DNA of 64,000 bases from CAYVQF01 sp964454015 (GTDB lineage: Bacteria > Myxococcota_A > Bradymonadia > UBA4248): the NCBI GenBank assembly GCA_964454015.1, contig CAYVQF010000029.1:3791-67790 (forward strand). The letters run 5' to 3'. Shown here piece after piece: positions 35,610 to 43,542 of the stretch. How positions within the stretch are numbered: position 1 is the first letter of the stretch; every line of letters begins with the position of its first letter. A program made the translations under genes and the position numbers. The notes under the pieces were generated by a model, which made no database searches, was not told where the DNA came from, and saw only the letters and a list, made by a program, of their open reading frames with translations.

Positions 35610-37600
35610 GACGGATCCTCCTCGCGGCGTGTGCGTTGCCGGGCCAGGCCGGGGAGGGCGGCGAGGACGAGCACGATGGAGCCCAACCACACCCACCAGG
35701 TCAGGGGACTGTGGATGACCAAGAGGGTGACGCTGGGATCCTCTGCTTCGTAGGCGAGGAGCGCGATGTAGGTGTCCATCAGCGGCGTGGAGCGGAGCGA
35801 GACCTCGCTGGTGGCCATGCGGGTGGCGCGGTAGGCATAGCGCGCCGGGGTGAAGCGCTGGCTGCTGGAGCCCGTGTGCAAGGTGAGGTCGACGTAGAGG
35901 CGCCACTTGTCCGGGTCTTGGAACTCGCGCACGCCGTCGAAGACGAGGGTGGCGCCGCCGAGCTCGGCCGGCGCGTCGGGGCGGAGGGTGAGGCGCTCCT
36001 CTTGTTTGAGGGCGGCGCCGCTGAAGCCGAAGAGGATGGCCGCCAGGCCGAGGTGGATGCCATAGGCGCCGTAGCGGCGGTGGTGGCGGCGCCACAGGGC
36101 GCGCAGGGTGGCCAGGAGGCCGTGGTGCGGCTGGCGCCGAGATTCGGCGCGGAAATCGAGCCACCCGTGGGTGCCCACGGTGCTCCAGATCAGCGCCGAG
36201 GTGAAGAGCAGGCCCAGGGCGTAGAGGCCGTGGGTGGGGCTGGGCTCGAGGGCGATGCGGCTCCAGCGGGTCCACACCAGGAGGGGGGGCAAGAGGGCGG
36301 TGACGGCGCCGGCGATCATCAGCGGCGGGCGCAAGACCAGGCGACGCCCCAGTAACAGGCCGAGGGCGGTGAGGCTCTGGGTGGCCAACGCCAGGGGGGG
36401 CACCCACTGGTTGAACCACACGGCGTCCAAGGCGCGGGTGGAGCCGTGCCACATCTCCCAAAGTTTGGGGAAGAGGGTGCCAAAGAGCACGACCGCTCCC
36501 GTGGCCAACAGCAGGAAGGTCCCCAAGAGGAGCATGCCGTCTTGCGTCAAGAGGGGGATGGGGGCCGCCGGCGCCGGGCGCGTCTGGCGGCGCCAGCGCA
36601 GCACCAGGGGCAGGGCGATGAGGATGAGGGCCGCCAGGACCATGAAGGCCATGAAGTAGTCGCCGATCTCCGAGCGGGCGAAGGCGTGGATGCTGGCGAT
36701 GAAGCCGCTGCGAGTGAGGAAGGTGCCGAAGATGGTGAGGAGCCAGGCCGTGGCGACCAGGGCGTAGTTCCAAGTGACGAGAATGCGGCGCCGCTCCCAG
36801 AGGCGGAAACTGTGCAGGTGGGCCGTCATGACGAACCAGGGGATGAGCCCGGCGTTCTCCACGGGGTCCCATATCCAGTAGCCGCCCCAGCCCAGCTCGG
36901 TGTAGGCCCACCACATACCGACCACCAGGCCGATGGTGAGCATGATCCACGCCCCCAGCATCCAGCGCCGCAGGGCGTCGTGCCAGGCTGGGCTGTGCAG
37001 GTCCAGGCACAGGGCCGCGATGGCGTAGGCCAGGGGCACCGTGGCCGCCACGTAGCCCAAGAGCAGCGTGGGCGGGTGGATGGCCATGGCCAGGGTCTGG
37101 AGCTGCGGGTTGAGGCCTTGGCCGTCTGCGGGCGCATCGATGGCCAAGAAGGTCTCGAAGGGATCGGAGATGAAGAGCATCAGGCCGATGAAGAAGAGCA
37201 GCACCAGGCCGTGCACCAAGGCGAGGACGGCCGCGGCCTGGGCCTCACGGAGGTGGGCCCGGACCACGAGGCTCGCCATCCAGGCCAGAGACAGCGCCCA
37301 AAAGAGGAGGCTGCCCGCTTGGCCGCTCCAGAAGGCGGCCAGCTTGTAGCCCCAGGGCATGTGGAGGTCGCTGTAGCGAAAGACATAGGTCAGGGAGAAG
37401 TCGTCCGTGACGAAGGCGTGGGCCAAGACCAGGGCGGCGAGGCTCAGTGCGCCGGCGCTGGTGTGCAGGCCCCAGCGCAGCCAGGAGAGAGCCGCCGGGT
37501 CGGGTCGGCGCAGCAGCCGCAGGGCGGCGCCGACGTAGAGCGCCGTGGCGACCAGGGCGATGGCGACGGCGCCTTGTCCGAGCCAGGCCGATTCAGACAC
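35606..37600 (-). CDS. ccmF: Cytochrome c haem lyase subunit CcmF
   Basis: 664 aa with about 15 transmembrane helices. The signature WWD motif is WGGYWIWDPVENAGLIPW, and the conserved haem-ligand regions HPPTLLLGYV and the TRSGFIASIHAF element are present. The family reduces and transfers haem from CcmE to apocytochrome. The gene overlaps its downstream neighbour by four bases, and ccmE ends 62 bases upstream. Confidence 0.93.
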   Translation of the reverse strand: MSESAWLGQGAVAIALVATALYVGAALRLLRRPDPAALSWLRWGLHTSAGALSLAALVLAHAFVTDDFSLTYVFRYSDLHMPWGYKLAAFWSGQAGSLLFWALSLAWMASLVVRAHLREAQAAAVLALVHGLVLLFFIGLMLFISDPFETFLAIDAPADGQGLNPQLQTLAMAIHPPTLLLGYVAATVPLAYAIAALCLDLHSPAWHDALRRWMLGAWIMLTIGLVVGMWWAYTELGWGGYWIWDPVENAGLIPWFVMTAHLHSFRLWERRRILVTWNYALVATAWLLTIFGTFLTRSGFIASIHAFARSEIGDYFMAFMVLAALILIALPLVLRWRRQTRPAPAAPIPLLTQDGMLLLGTFLLLATGAVVLFGTLFPKLWEMWHGSTRALDAVWFNQWVPPLALATQSLTALGLLLGRRLVLRPPLMIAGAVTALLPPLLVWTRWSRIALEPSPTHGLYALGLLFTSALIWSTVGTHGWLDFRAESRRQPHHGLLATLRALWRRHHRRYGAYGIHLGLAAILFGFSGAALKQEERLTLRPDAPAELGGATLVFDGVREFQDPDKWRLYVDLTLHTGSSSQRFTPARYAYRATRMATSEVSLRSTPLMDTYIALLAYEAEDPSVTLLVIHSPLTWWVWLGSIVLVLAALPGLARQRTRREEDPS

Positions 37601-37662
37601 GGTGCGCCCCGGGTTGAGGTTTGCCGTAGGCGCGCCATGAGGGGGTCCGTCGCTTCACAGGG

Positions 37663-38088
37663 CTATCGCTCCTCGCGCCCCGGGGGGGCCTGGTCGCAAT
37701 CAGCGGGCAAGGTGTCGTACTTGGAGGGACATTTGGCGAGCAGGGTCTCGGCGGCGAAGCGCTGCCCCGGCAAGAGGCGTCCGCCCACGATGACCTCGGC
37801 GCAGTCGGCGAAGGTGTCGGGCCGCTGGCCGCCATAGTCGACCTCGAGCACGGCGCCACCCTTGGTGAGGCCAAAACGCACGCGGCCGTCGCTCGTCACG
37901 CGAATGCTCTTGGGCACCACGTAACCGACGACCTTGAAGTCCTTGTTCGCGTAGTGCTCCTCCTGGGCCAGGACCTCATCGACGCCGACCATGTAGACCG
38001 AGGCGTCCAAGGCTGAGGCAATCATCCAGAAGAGCAGCCCCCCAACGAGGAGCAGGCCGACGACGAAGAGGATGTTGCGCTTGGACAT
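37663..38088 (-). CDS. ccmE: Haem chaperone CcmE, Cys-type variant
   Basis: 141 aa. One N-terminal membrane anchor (ILFVVGLLLVGGLLFWMI) leads to an OB-fold domain with FKVVGYVVPKSI and AEVIVGGRLLPGQRFAAETLLAKC. In standard CcmE haem is bound covalently by a histidine in HxxxY. Here the same place reads C120-P-S-K-Y124, so the ligand is a cysteine. This CxxxY variant is known from archaea and Desulfovibrio, where it accompanies a reduced Ccm set. It is preceded by a kinase gene nine bases away and followed by ccmF. Confidence 0.9.
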   Translation of the reverse strand: MSKRNILFVVGLLLVGGLLFWMIASALDASVYMVGVDEVLAQEEHYANKDFKVVGYVVPKSIRVTSDGRVRFGLTKGGAVLEVDYGGQRPDTFADCAEVIVGGRLLPGQRFAAETLLAKCPSKYDTLPADCDQAPPGREER

Positions 38089-38097
38089 GGCGACCGT

Positions 38098-40500
38098 TCA
38101 GAGCCACTTGTCGGCTTCGAAATCGTAGGAGTAGGCGGCCTTCTGCCCTTTCTTGAGGGTGATGTTGCGGCTGACCCGTTGTTTCTTGGGCGGGAAGGAG
38201 ATCTCGAGCTTGTGCTTGCCCGCCGGGACCTCCCGCGCGCTGATGGGGGTGTTGCCCAAACGCTCGCCGTTGAGATAGACCTGCGCCCAGGGGCGAGCGT
38301 TGACCGAGAGGCTCGCCGTGCCACCCGTGGCGGCGCTGCTCGAGGAGCTCGAGGCCTTGCGATGGCGCACGTCGAGGGTCTCCGATTCGGCTTCGAGGGT
38401 GACCCGGCGGCTGAAGCGCTGAAACGCGTCCGTGTCCGATGGCGTGACCACCACGTCCATGGCTTTGCCCAAGGTGAGGTCCTTGACCGTCATGGGGGTG
38501 GTGCCGCTCTGGCGCTGGCCGTCGATGGCGACGCGTGAGCCCGACGGGGAAGAGGTGATCACGAGCTGGCCGAACTTCTCCGGCGCCGTGGTGGCGCTGC
38601 CGTCCGTTGCGGGGTCGGTCTTGGTCGCGTCGGTAGCCGTGGCGCCGGGATCTGGATCTGGATCTGGATCTGGGTCGGGGTCGGGCATCGGATCGGGATC
38701 CGGGTCGGGGACCGGGTCGGGATCGCGCGGTGGCGCGGTGGCGTCGCTCCCAGCGTCTGGGGTCTCGACCCCGCCTTGGTCTTTGGGGGGCGTGACCGCC
38801 GCCATGAGCGGCTTCAGCTCCTCGGTGATGGACTGGGATTGTTGCAAGAGGGTGCGTTCGATTTCCTTGGTCTCGTGCCCGTCGAGCTCGAAGCGCAGGC
38901 TGAGCTTGTCGCCGATGTGCGCCTCGTAAGCGACGATGGGCGTGGTCTTGGGGTGGGCCTGGCCGTTGATGAAGACCTTGGCTCCCGGCGGGTGCGAGGC
39001 GATGGTGACCAACGAGACGGGGGCGGTGTTCTCTTCGACCGTGGCCTCAGCGCTCGCCGCGGCCTTCTCACCGCGGGAGGAGAAGAGGACATAGGCCACG
39101 ACGCCGCCCACGGTGAGCAACAAGAGCAAGACGACGATGGCCGCGATGAGGACCAGGTTGCTCTGCTTGGGTTGCTGGCCGTACATGGCGGCCTGCATCT
39201 GGGCCATGGTGTTGGCCTGGCCATAAGGTCCCATGCCGGGCTGCATCATGCCAGGATGCATCATGCCGGGTTGCATCATGCCGGGCTGCATCATGCCAGG
39301 ATGCATCATGCCGGGCTGCATCATGCCGGGCTGCATCATGCCAGGCTGCATCATGCCGGGCTGACTCTGGTTGTCGTAGCCGTGTTGGTCGAGGAAGGCA
39401 CCGACCTGCGCCGCGTCCAGGGGGACCGTCTTGCCTGCCGGATCGTCGTCGTCGAGCCCGAGCTTGGCCTCCATGTCCTCGATGGAGAGCATCTGGGTCT
39501 TCTCTTCGGCGCCCGCCGTGTCGTCCTCCCCCTCGGCGCCGCCCGGGCTATAGTCAGGCAACTCGCCGGGGTAGCGGTTGTTGTAGCTGCTCAGGGCCTG
39601 GGCCCAGTAATCCAAACGAGGATTGCCAGCGTCGGGCTGCTGGTAGAAGAAGCGGTTGACGTCCTGTTGGAGCTCGCCGCAATCGCTGTAGCGCTGCTCG
39701 CGGTCGCGGGAGAGCATCTTCATGACGATGCGGCCCAACTCCGAGGGGATCTTGTAGTCGATGTCACAGGGGTTGATGACGTCGGACTTGAGGATCTTCG
39801 ACAGGATGTCGTAGTCGGAAGAGCCCGTGAAGAGGCGCTTGTTCGTGAGCATCTCCCAGGCGATGACGCCCAGACTGAACATGTCGCTGCGGCCATCGAG
39901 GGGTTTGCCCCGGGCCTGCTCGGGGGACATGTAGGCGCTCTTGCCCTTGACCACGCCACCGGCGGTCTTGGTGGCCCGACTCGCGGCTTTGGCGATACCA
40001 AAGTCCATGAGCTTGATCTCGCCCGAGAAGGTCACCATCACGTTGTGCGGCGTCACGTCCCGGTGGATGATGTTCAGCGGCGAGCCGTCGGCGGCGGTGC
40101 GCTTGTGGGCGTAGTCGAGGGCCTTGGCCACCTCCCCGATGATGAGGGCGACCTGGGTGTGGGTGAAGCGCTTGTTGCTCTTCTCGCACTGCTCATAGAG
40201 ACGCTTGAGGTCTTGGCCGCGGATGAACTCCATGGCGATGTAACAGTCGCCATCGACCTCGTCCGAATCGAAGACCTTGACGATGTTCGGGTGGTCGAGC
40301 TGCGCGGCGATGCGCGCCTCGTCCTTGAACATGGTCACAAAGCCCTCGTCCTCGCTGTAGGAGGGGAGGATGCGCTTGACGGCGACCTCGTGCTCACGAC
40401 CGTCGGGGCCGATGGTTTTGGCGCGAAAGATTTCGGCCATACCTCCAACTGCCACGCACTCGAGCAGCAGATATTTGCCGAAAGGTTGGGGCGTTTCCAT
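38098..40500 (-). CDS. Large Ser/Thr kinase with PEGA domains and low-complexity repeats
   Basis: 800 aa. Kinase domain at residues about 8-280: VAVKRIL, HRDVTPHNVM, DFGIAK and YMSPEQ are complete. A linker holds a run of PGMMQ/PGMMH pentapeptides (about nine copies), one transmembrane helix (LVLIAAIVVLLLLLTVGGVVAYVLF), then three PEGA-like units on the outside (ASHPPGAKVFINGQ, SSPSGSRVAIDGQ and NARPWAQVYLNGE), separated by a Pro-Asp repeat. It ends nine bases before ccmE and may share its transcript. The HRD loop lacks the Lys of HRDLK but otherwise is active-looking, as in other Myxococcota kinases. Confidence 0.92.
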   Translation of the reverse strand: METPQPFGKYLLLECVAVGGMAEIFRAKTIGPDGREHEVAVKRILPSYSEDEGFVTMFKDEARIAAQLDHPNIVKVFDSDEVDGDCYIAMEFIRGQDLKRLYEQCEKSNKRFTHTQVALIIGEVAKALDYAHKRTAADGSPLNIIHRDVTPHNVMVTFSGEIKLMDFGIAKAASRATKTAGGVVKGKSAYMSPEQARGKPLDGRSDMFSLGVIAWEMLTNKRLFTGSSDYDILSKILKSDVINPCDIDYKIPSELGRIVMKMLSRDREQRYSDCGELQQDVNRFFYQQPDAGNPRLDYWAQALSSYNNRYPGELPDYSPGGAEGEDDTAGAEEKTQMLSIEDMEAKLGLDDDDPAGKTVPLDAAQVGAFLDQHGYDNQSQPGMMQPGMMQPGMMQPGMMHPGMMQPGMMQPGMMHPGMMQPGMGPYGQANTMAQMQAAMYGQQPKQSNLVLIAAIVVLLLLLTVGGVVAYVLFSSRGEKAAASAEATVEENTAPVSLVTIASHPPGAKVFINGQAHPKTTPIVAYEAHIGDKLSLRFELDGHETKEIERTLLQQSQSITEELKPLMAAVTPPKDQGGVETPDAGSDATAPPRDPDPVPDPDPDPMPDPDPDPDPDPDPGATATDATKTDPATDGSATTAPEKFGQLVITSSPSGSRVAIDGQRQSGTTPMTVKDLTLGKAMDVVVTPSDTDAFQRFSRRVTLEAESETLDVRHRKASSSSSSAATGGTASLSVNARPWAQVYLNGERLGNTPISAREVPAGKHKLEISFPPKKQRVSRNITLKKGQKAAYSYDFEADKWL
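38651..38732. repeat. Hexanucleotide-type coding repeat (Pro-Asp)
   Basis: A run of TCTGGA/TCGGGA units on the minus strand codes alternating Pro and Asp (PDPDPDP) between two PEGA-like domains of the kinase. Confidence 0.8.
39234..39363. repeat. 15-base tandem coding repeat (PGMMQ/H)
   Basis: About nine copies of a 15-base unit (CTGCATCATGCCGGG and variants) encode the PGMMQ/PGMMH run between the kinase domain and the membrane helix. Variants at two positions switch Gln to His. Confidence 0.9.
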
Positions 40501-40658
40501 GACTTAATCAGACTCCCTTTGGGGACACTTCTCATCACGCAGCGCAAAAAGGCGCAGGGCACGACGACGGCAGCAAGCTAGCATATCGTCGCTGCCGTGG
40601 CTATGCCGCGCTGGGAAAGCTGGGGGCTTGGTTTTCCACGTGCCATGGGCGCTCGCTC
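40501..40658. other. Intergenic region between ubiB-like gene and kinase gene
   Basis: 158 bases. A dyad with 8-base arms (ACGGCAGC at 40567-40574 and GCTGCCGT at 40591-40598) lies between the two minus-strand genes. It lacks a T-run and could be an operator or a weak stop signal. No gene is seen. Confidence 0.4.
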
Positions 40659-41999
40659 TCAGGCTGGTATGTCTTCGAGACGCAGATCGAGCACTTCGAG
40701 GATGGCCGGCAAAAAGTCCGTGCGCGGGCCGATGGTGCGCAGATTCCCATAATGCCCGACGGCGACCCGGTGGACGAAGACGATCTCCACCGGTGGCTGG
40801 AAGCTGTGCATCTTGCGCAGCGCCAGGGGGATCTCCTTGATGATGTCTTCGTGGATACGGGCTTGGCCGTAGTCGAAGGGGCGCGCGTGCAGGTGCGGGT
40901 GGAGGATGATGTCGCGGAAGGTCTTGTAAAAGGACGCCTCGACGGGCGGGGCTTTGGGGTTGCGGCCGCCGATGGCCAGCATCGCCCGATCCAGACCCTC
41001 GTAGTCTTCCACCAAGGCCGTGCGCAGCACGGCGCGGATGTGCTCGACCGTCGCCTCCGACAGGGTCTTGACGCAGCCAAAGTCGTAGAGCACCACCGAG
41101 CCGTCCGGCCTAAAAGCAAAATTCGCCGGGTTGGGATCGGCGTGCACCGCCCGCAGGTCGAAGACCTGATCCAAGACCATGCGGTAGAGGGTGTGCCCAA
41201 TGCGATCACGGGCCTCCTGGCTGTAGCCCTGTCGCTGCACCTCTTGCAGGGAGTCACCAGGGACGTAGGTCAAGGTGAGCACCCGCTTGGCCGACCGCTC
41301 GCCCACCACCTCCGGCAGGTGCAGGTCCGGGTCCTTGGCGTGAAAGTCACGGAAAATGCGCACGTTCTCCGCTTCGTTCGTGTAGTCCAGCTCTTCGTCC
41401 AGGCGCGCCTTGATCTCCGCAAAGAGGGCGTTGGTCGCCTGGCGGTCCAGCCGCAACAATCCGCCCGCGCGGAGGGCCATCTTGAGGTGCGCCAAATCGG
41501 CGCCCACGCTCTGATCCACCTTGGGATACTGCACCTTGACCACCACCTCGCGACCGTCGTCGACCCGGGCGCGGTGTACTTGGCCGATGGACGCCGACGC
41601 GAAGGGCTGGGTCTCGAAGTGGGCAAAGAGGCGCTCCGGTGGTGCGCCGAGCTCAGCCTCGATGACCTCGGCGATGACCTCGTAGGAGACCGGCGGGGCG
41701 CTGTTCTGTAACACCGCCAGCGCCTCGGCCAACTCCTTGGGGAGGATGTCCGCGCCCACCGAGGCCATCTGCCCGATCTTCATGGCCGCGCCCTTGAGCT
41801 CACCCAAGGTGCGGGCGATGCGCGCTCCGATCTCGTGATGCGCCTCGGCCTGGCTCCGCTCGCGCTGCGCCTTGTCCTCGAAGACGCCTTTGAGGCGGGC
41901 GCTCGCATAACGCCCCGCCACGGCCGCCGTCATCCCGGCCAGGCGCAAGAAGCGCTGCCCCTTGCCCACGGGACCTCTGTCATTGCCGTCGTCAGCCAT
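40659..41999 (-). CDS. UbiB/ABC1-family (ADCK) atypical kinase
   Basis: 446 aa from ATG 41997-41999; GAGGAGG lies just upstream. Family features: the KxGQ motif in AAMKIGQMAS, the Ala-rich loop in PFASASIGQVHRA, the lysine in VVVKVQYP, then HADPNPANFAF and the metal-binding DFG in VVLYDFGCVK. These atypical kinases bind ATP and support isoprenoid-quinone synthesis or lipid handling. No quinone genes are adjacent, so its substrate pathway is not fixed. Confidence 0.9.
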   Translation of the reverse strand: MADDGNDRGPVGKGQRFLRLAGMTAAVAGRYASARLKGVFEDKAQRERSQAEAHHEIGARIARTLGELKGAAMKIGQMASVGADILPKELAEALAVLQNSAPPVSYEVIAEVIEAELGAPPERLFAHFETQPFASASIGQVHRARVDDGREVVVKVQYPKVDQSVGADLAHLKMALRAGGLLRLDRQATNALFAEIKARLDEELDYTNEAENVRIFRDFHAKDPDLHLPEVVGERSAKRVLTLTYVPGDSLQEVQRQGYSQEARDRIGHTLYRMVLDQVFDLRAVHADPNPANFAFRPDGSVVLYDFGCVKTLSEATVEHIRAVLRTALVEDYEGLDRAMLAIGGRNPKAPPVEASFYKTFRDIILHPHLHARPFDYGQARIHEDIIKEIPLALRKMHSFQPPVEIVFVHRVAVGHYGNLRTIGPRTDFLPAILEVLDLRLEDIPA

Positions 42000-42091
42000 G
42001 CTCCTCCTCGGGCCTACCCCCCAAACGCGCACCCTCATAGTGCTAAGGCGCTTTGGCCGGCTACACAAGCGGCACCGCCACCGGAGCGCCC

Positions 42092-43405
42092 CTAGGCCAG
42101 CGCCGGCGCGTCGCCGTCAGGGCCCCCGCGGCGGAGGCGGCGCATGAGATACAGCAACAGCACCAAACCCGGGAGGGCGGCGACGGTGGTGAAGGCAAAG
42201 AAGCCCATCCAGGAGATCTGCTGCGCCAGCCACCCTCCAGGCGAGGCCAAGACCGTGCGCCCCACGGACGAGAGCGACGACAGGAGGGCGTATTGGGTCG
42301 CCGTGTGCTGCACGCTGCACAAACCCGAGAGGAAGGCCACGAAGGCCGCCGTCCCCATGCCGCTGGCCACGTTCTCCACGGCGATGGTCAGGGTCAGCGC
42401 CCCCAGGTCGTGCCCGGCCCAGGCCAAGAACACGAACATCAGGTTCGACACCATCTGCAGCACCCCGCACACCAAGAGGCTCGGGATCACGCTCATCCGC
42501 GACACCAAGACCCCGCCCACCAAGCCGCCGATGATGGTGGCCACCAGGCCAAAGACCTTGGACACGCCGGCGATCTCCGGCTTGGAGAAGCCGATGTCGA
42601 GATAGAAGGGCATGGCCATCACCCCAGCCAAGGCGTCGCCGACTTTGTACAAGGCGATGAAGGCCAGGATCCACAACCACGCCGGTTTCTTGATGAAGTC
42701 GGCGAAAGGCGCGATCAGGGCGCGCTCGATCCAGCCCCGCACCCCCTGCTCGCCGCCCCGGGGCGGCCGCCGCTCGATGGGCTCGGGGCACAACAGCACC
42801 GTCACGCTCCCCACGGCGATGGCCACCGCCATGAGCATATAGACCACGGGCCACGAAATGACCGACGCCAGCATCAAGGAGCCAGCGCCCGCAAAGAGCA
42901 TCCCCAGGCGATAACCCAAGACCACCATGGCCGCGCCGGCCCCCTGCTGCCGCTCCTCCAGGAGCTCCACCCTGAAGGCGTCGATGACGATGTCTTGGGT
43001 CGCCGAACAGAAGGCGATGAGCACCGCAAAAAAGGCCGTGAGACCCGGCGTCGAGGCCGGCTGGCTCAGACCCAGGCCGACGATGGCCGCCATCAGCGCC
43101 GCTTGGGTCACCAAGGCCCACGAACGCCGCCGCCCCAGGCGCCGGTCCAACCAGGGAATGGGCAGGTGGTCCACCAGGGGCGCCCACAGAAACTTCAGCG
43201 AGTAGGGGATGCCTACCAGGGCAAAGGCCCCGATGGCCGCCAAGCTGACGTTGGCTTCCGTGAGCCAGGCCGCCAGCGTCGAGGCCGTAAGCAACAGCGG
43301 CAAGCCGCTGGAGAAGCCCAAAAAGAGGATGGCCAATACCCGCGGTTGCAGATAAACGGCGAGGCTTCGGGTCCACCCGGGGGTGCGTGGGGTTGGGTCG
43401 GCCAT
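42092..43405 (-). CDS. AmpG-like MFS permease
   Basis: 437 aa from ATG 43403-43405, behind AAGGAGG. About 12 hydrophobic segments. The N-terminal pattern LFLGFSSGLPLLLTASTLAAWL and the DRRLGRRRSWAL loop are characteristic of AmpG-type muropeptide permeases, as is the QDIVIDAFRVELL helix. Substrate is most likely GlcNAc-anhydroMurNAc peptides imported during wall recycling, though AmpG-like proteins with other cargo exist. It lies downstream of hcp with 137 bases between, containing a GC-rich hairpin at 43456-43473. Confidence 0.83.
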   Translation of the reverse strand: MADPTPRTPGWTRSLAVYLQPRVLAILFLGFSSGLPLLLTASTLAAWLTEANVSLAAIGAFALVGIPYSLKFLWAPLVDHLPIPWLDRRLGRRRSWALVTQAALMAAIVGLGLSQPASTPGLTAFFAVLIAFCSATQDIVIDAFRVELLEERQQGAGAAMVVLGYRLGMLFAGAGSLMLASVISWPVVYMLMAVAIAVGSVTVLLCPEPIERRPPRGGEQGVRGWIERALIAPFADFIKKPAWLWILAFIALYKVGDALAGVMAMPFYLDIGFSKPEIAGVSKVFGLVATIIGGLVGGVLVSRMSVIPSLLVCGVLQMVSNLMFVFLAWAGHDLGALTLTIAVENVASGMGTAAFVAFLSGLCSVQHTATQYALLSSLSSVGRTVLASPGGWLAQQISWMGFFAFTTVAALPGLVLLLYLMRRLRRGGPDGDAPALA

Positions 43406-43542
43406 GAACGCCCTCCTTGGCGTGCGCAACGTGCGCGGCCGGCCGTGACGCTGCTGGCGGCGGTTTCGCCGCCGCCCTCAGCTCACAAGGGGCCAGCCAA
43501 AGCCATCTTGCCCGAGCTTGGCCAACCCGACAAGATTGGGAC

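Noticed and set aside
34461..37010. A single long minus-strand frame covering the exported ccm-operon protein and much of ccmF
   Set aside because: Only the part from ATG 35609 has a signal peptide and a ribosome context; the rest is ccmF read in another frame.
43456..43473. Terminator after hcp
   Set aside because: A GGCGGCG/CGCCGCC hairpin exists but there is no T-run on the hcp strand, so I do not call it an intrinsic terminator.
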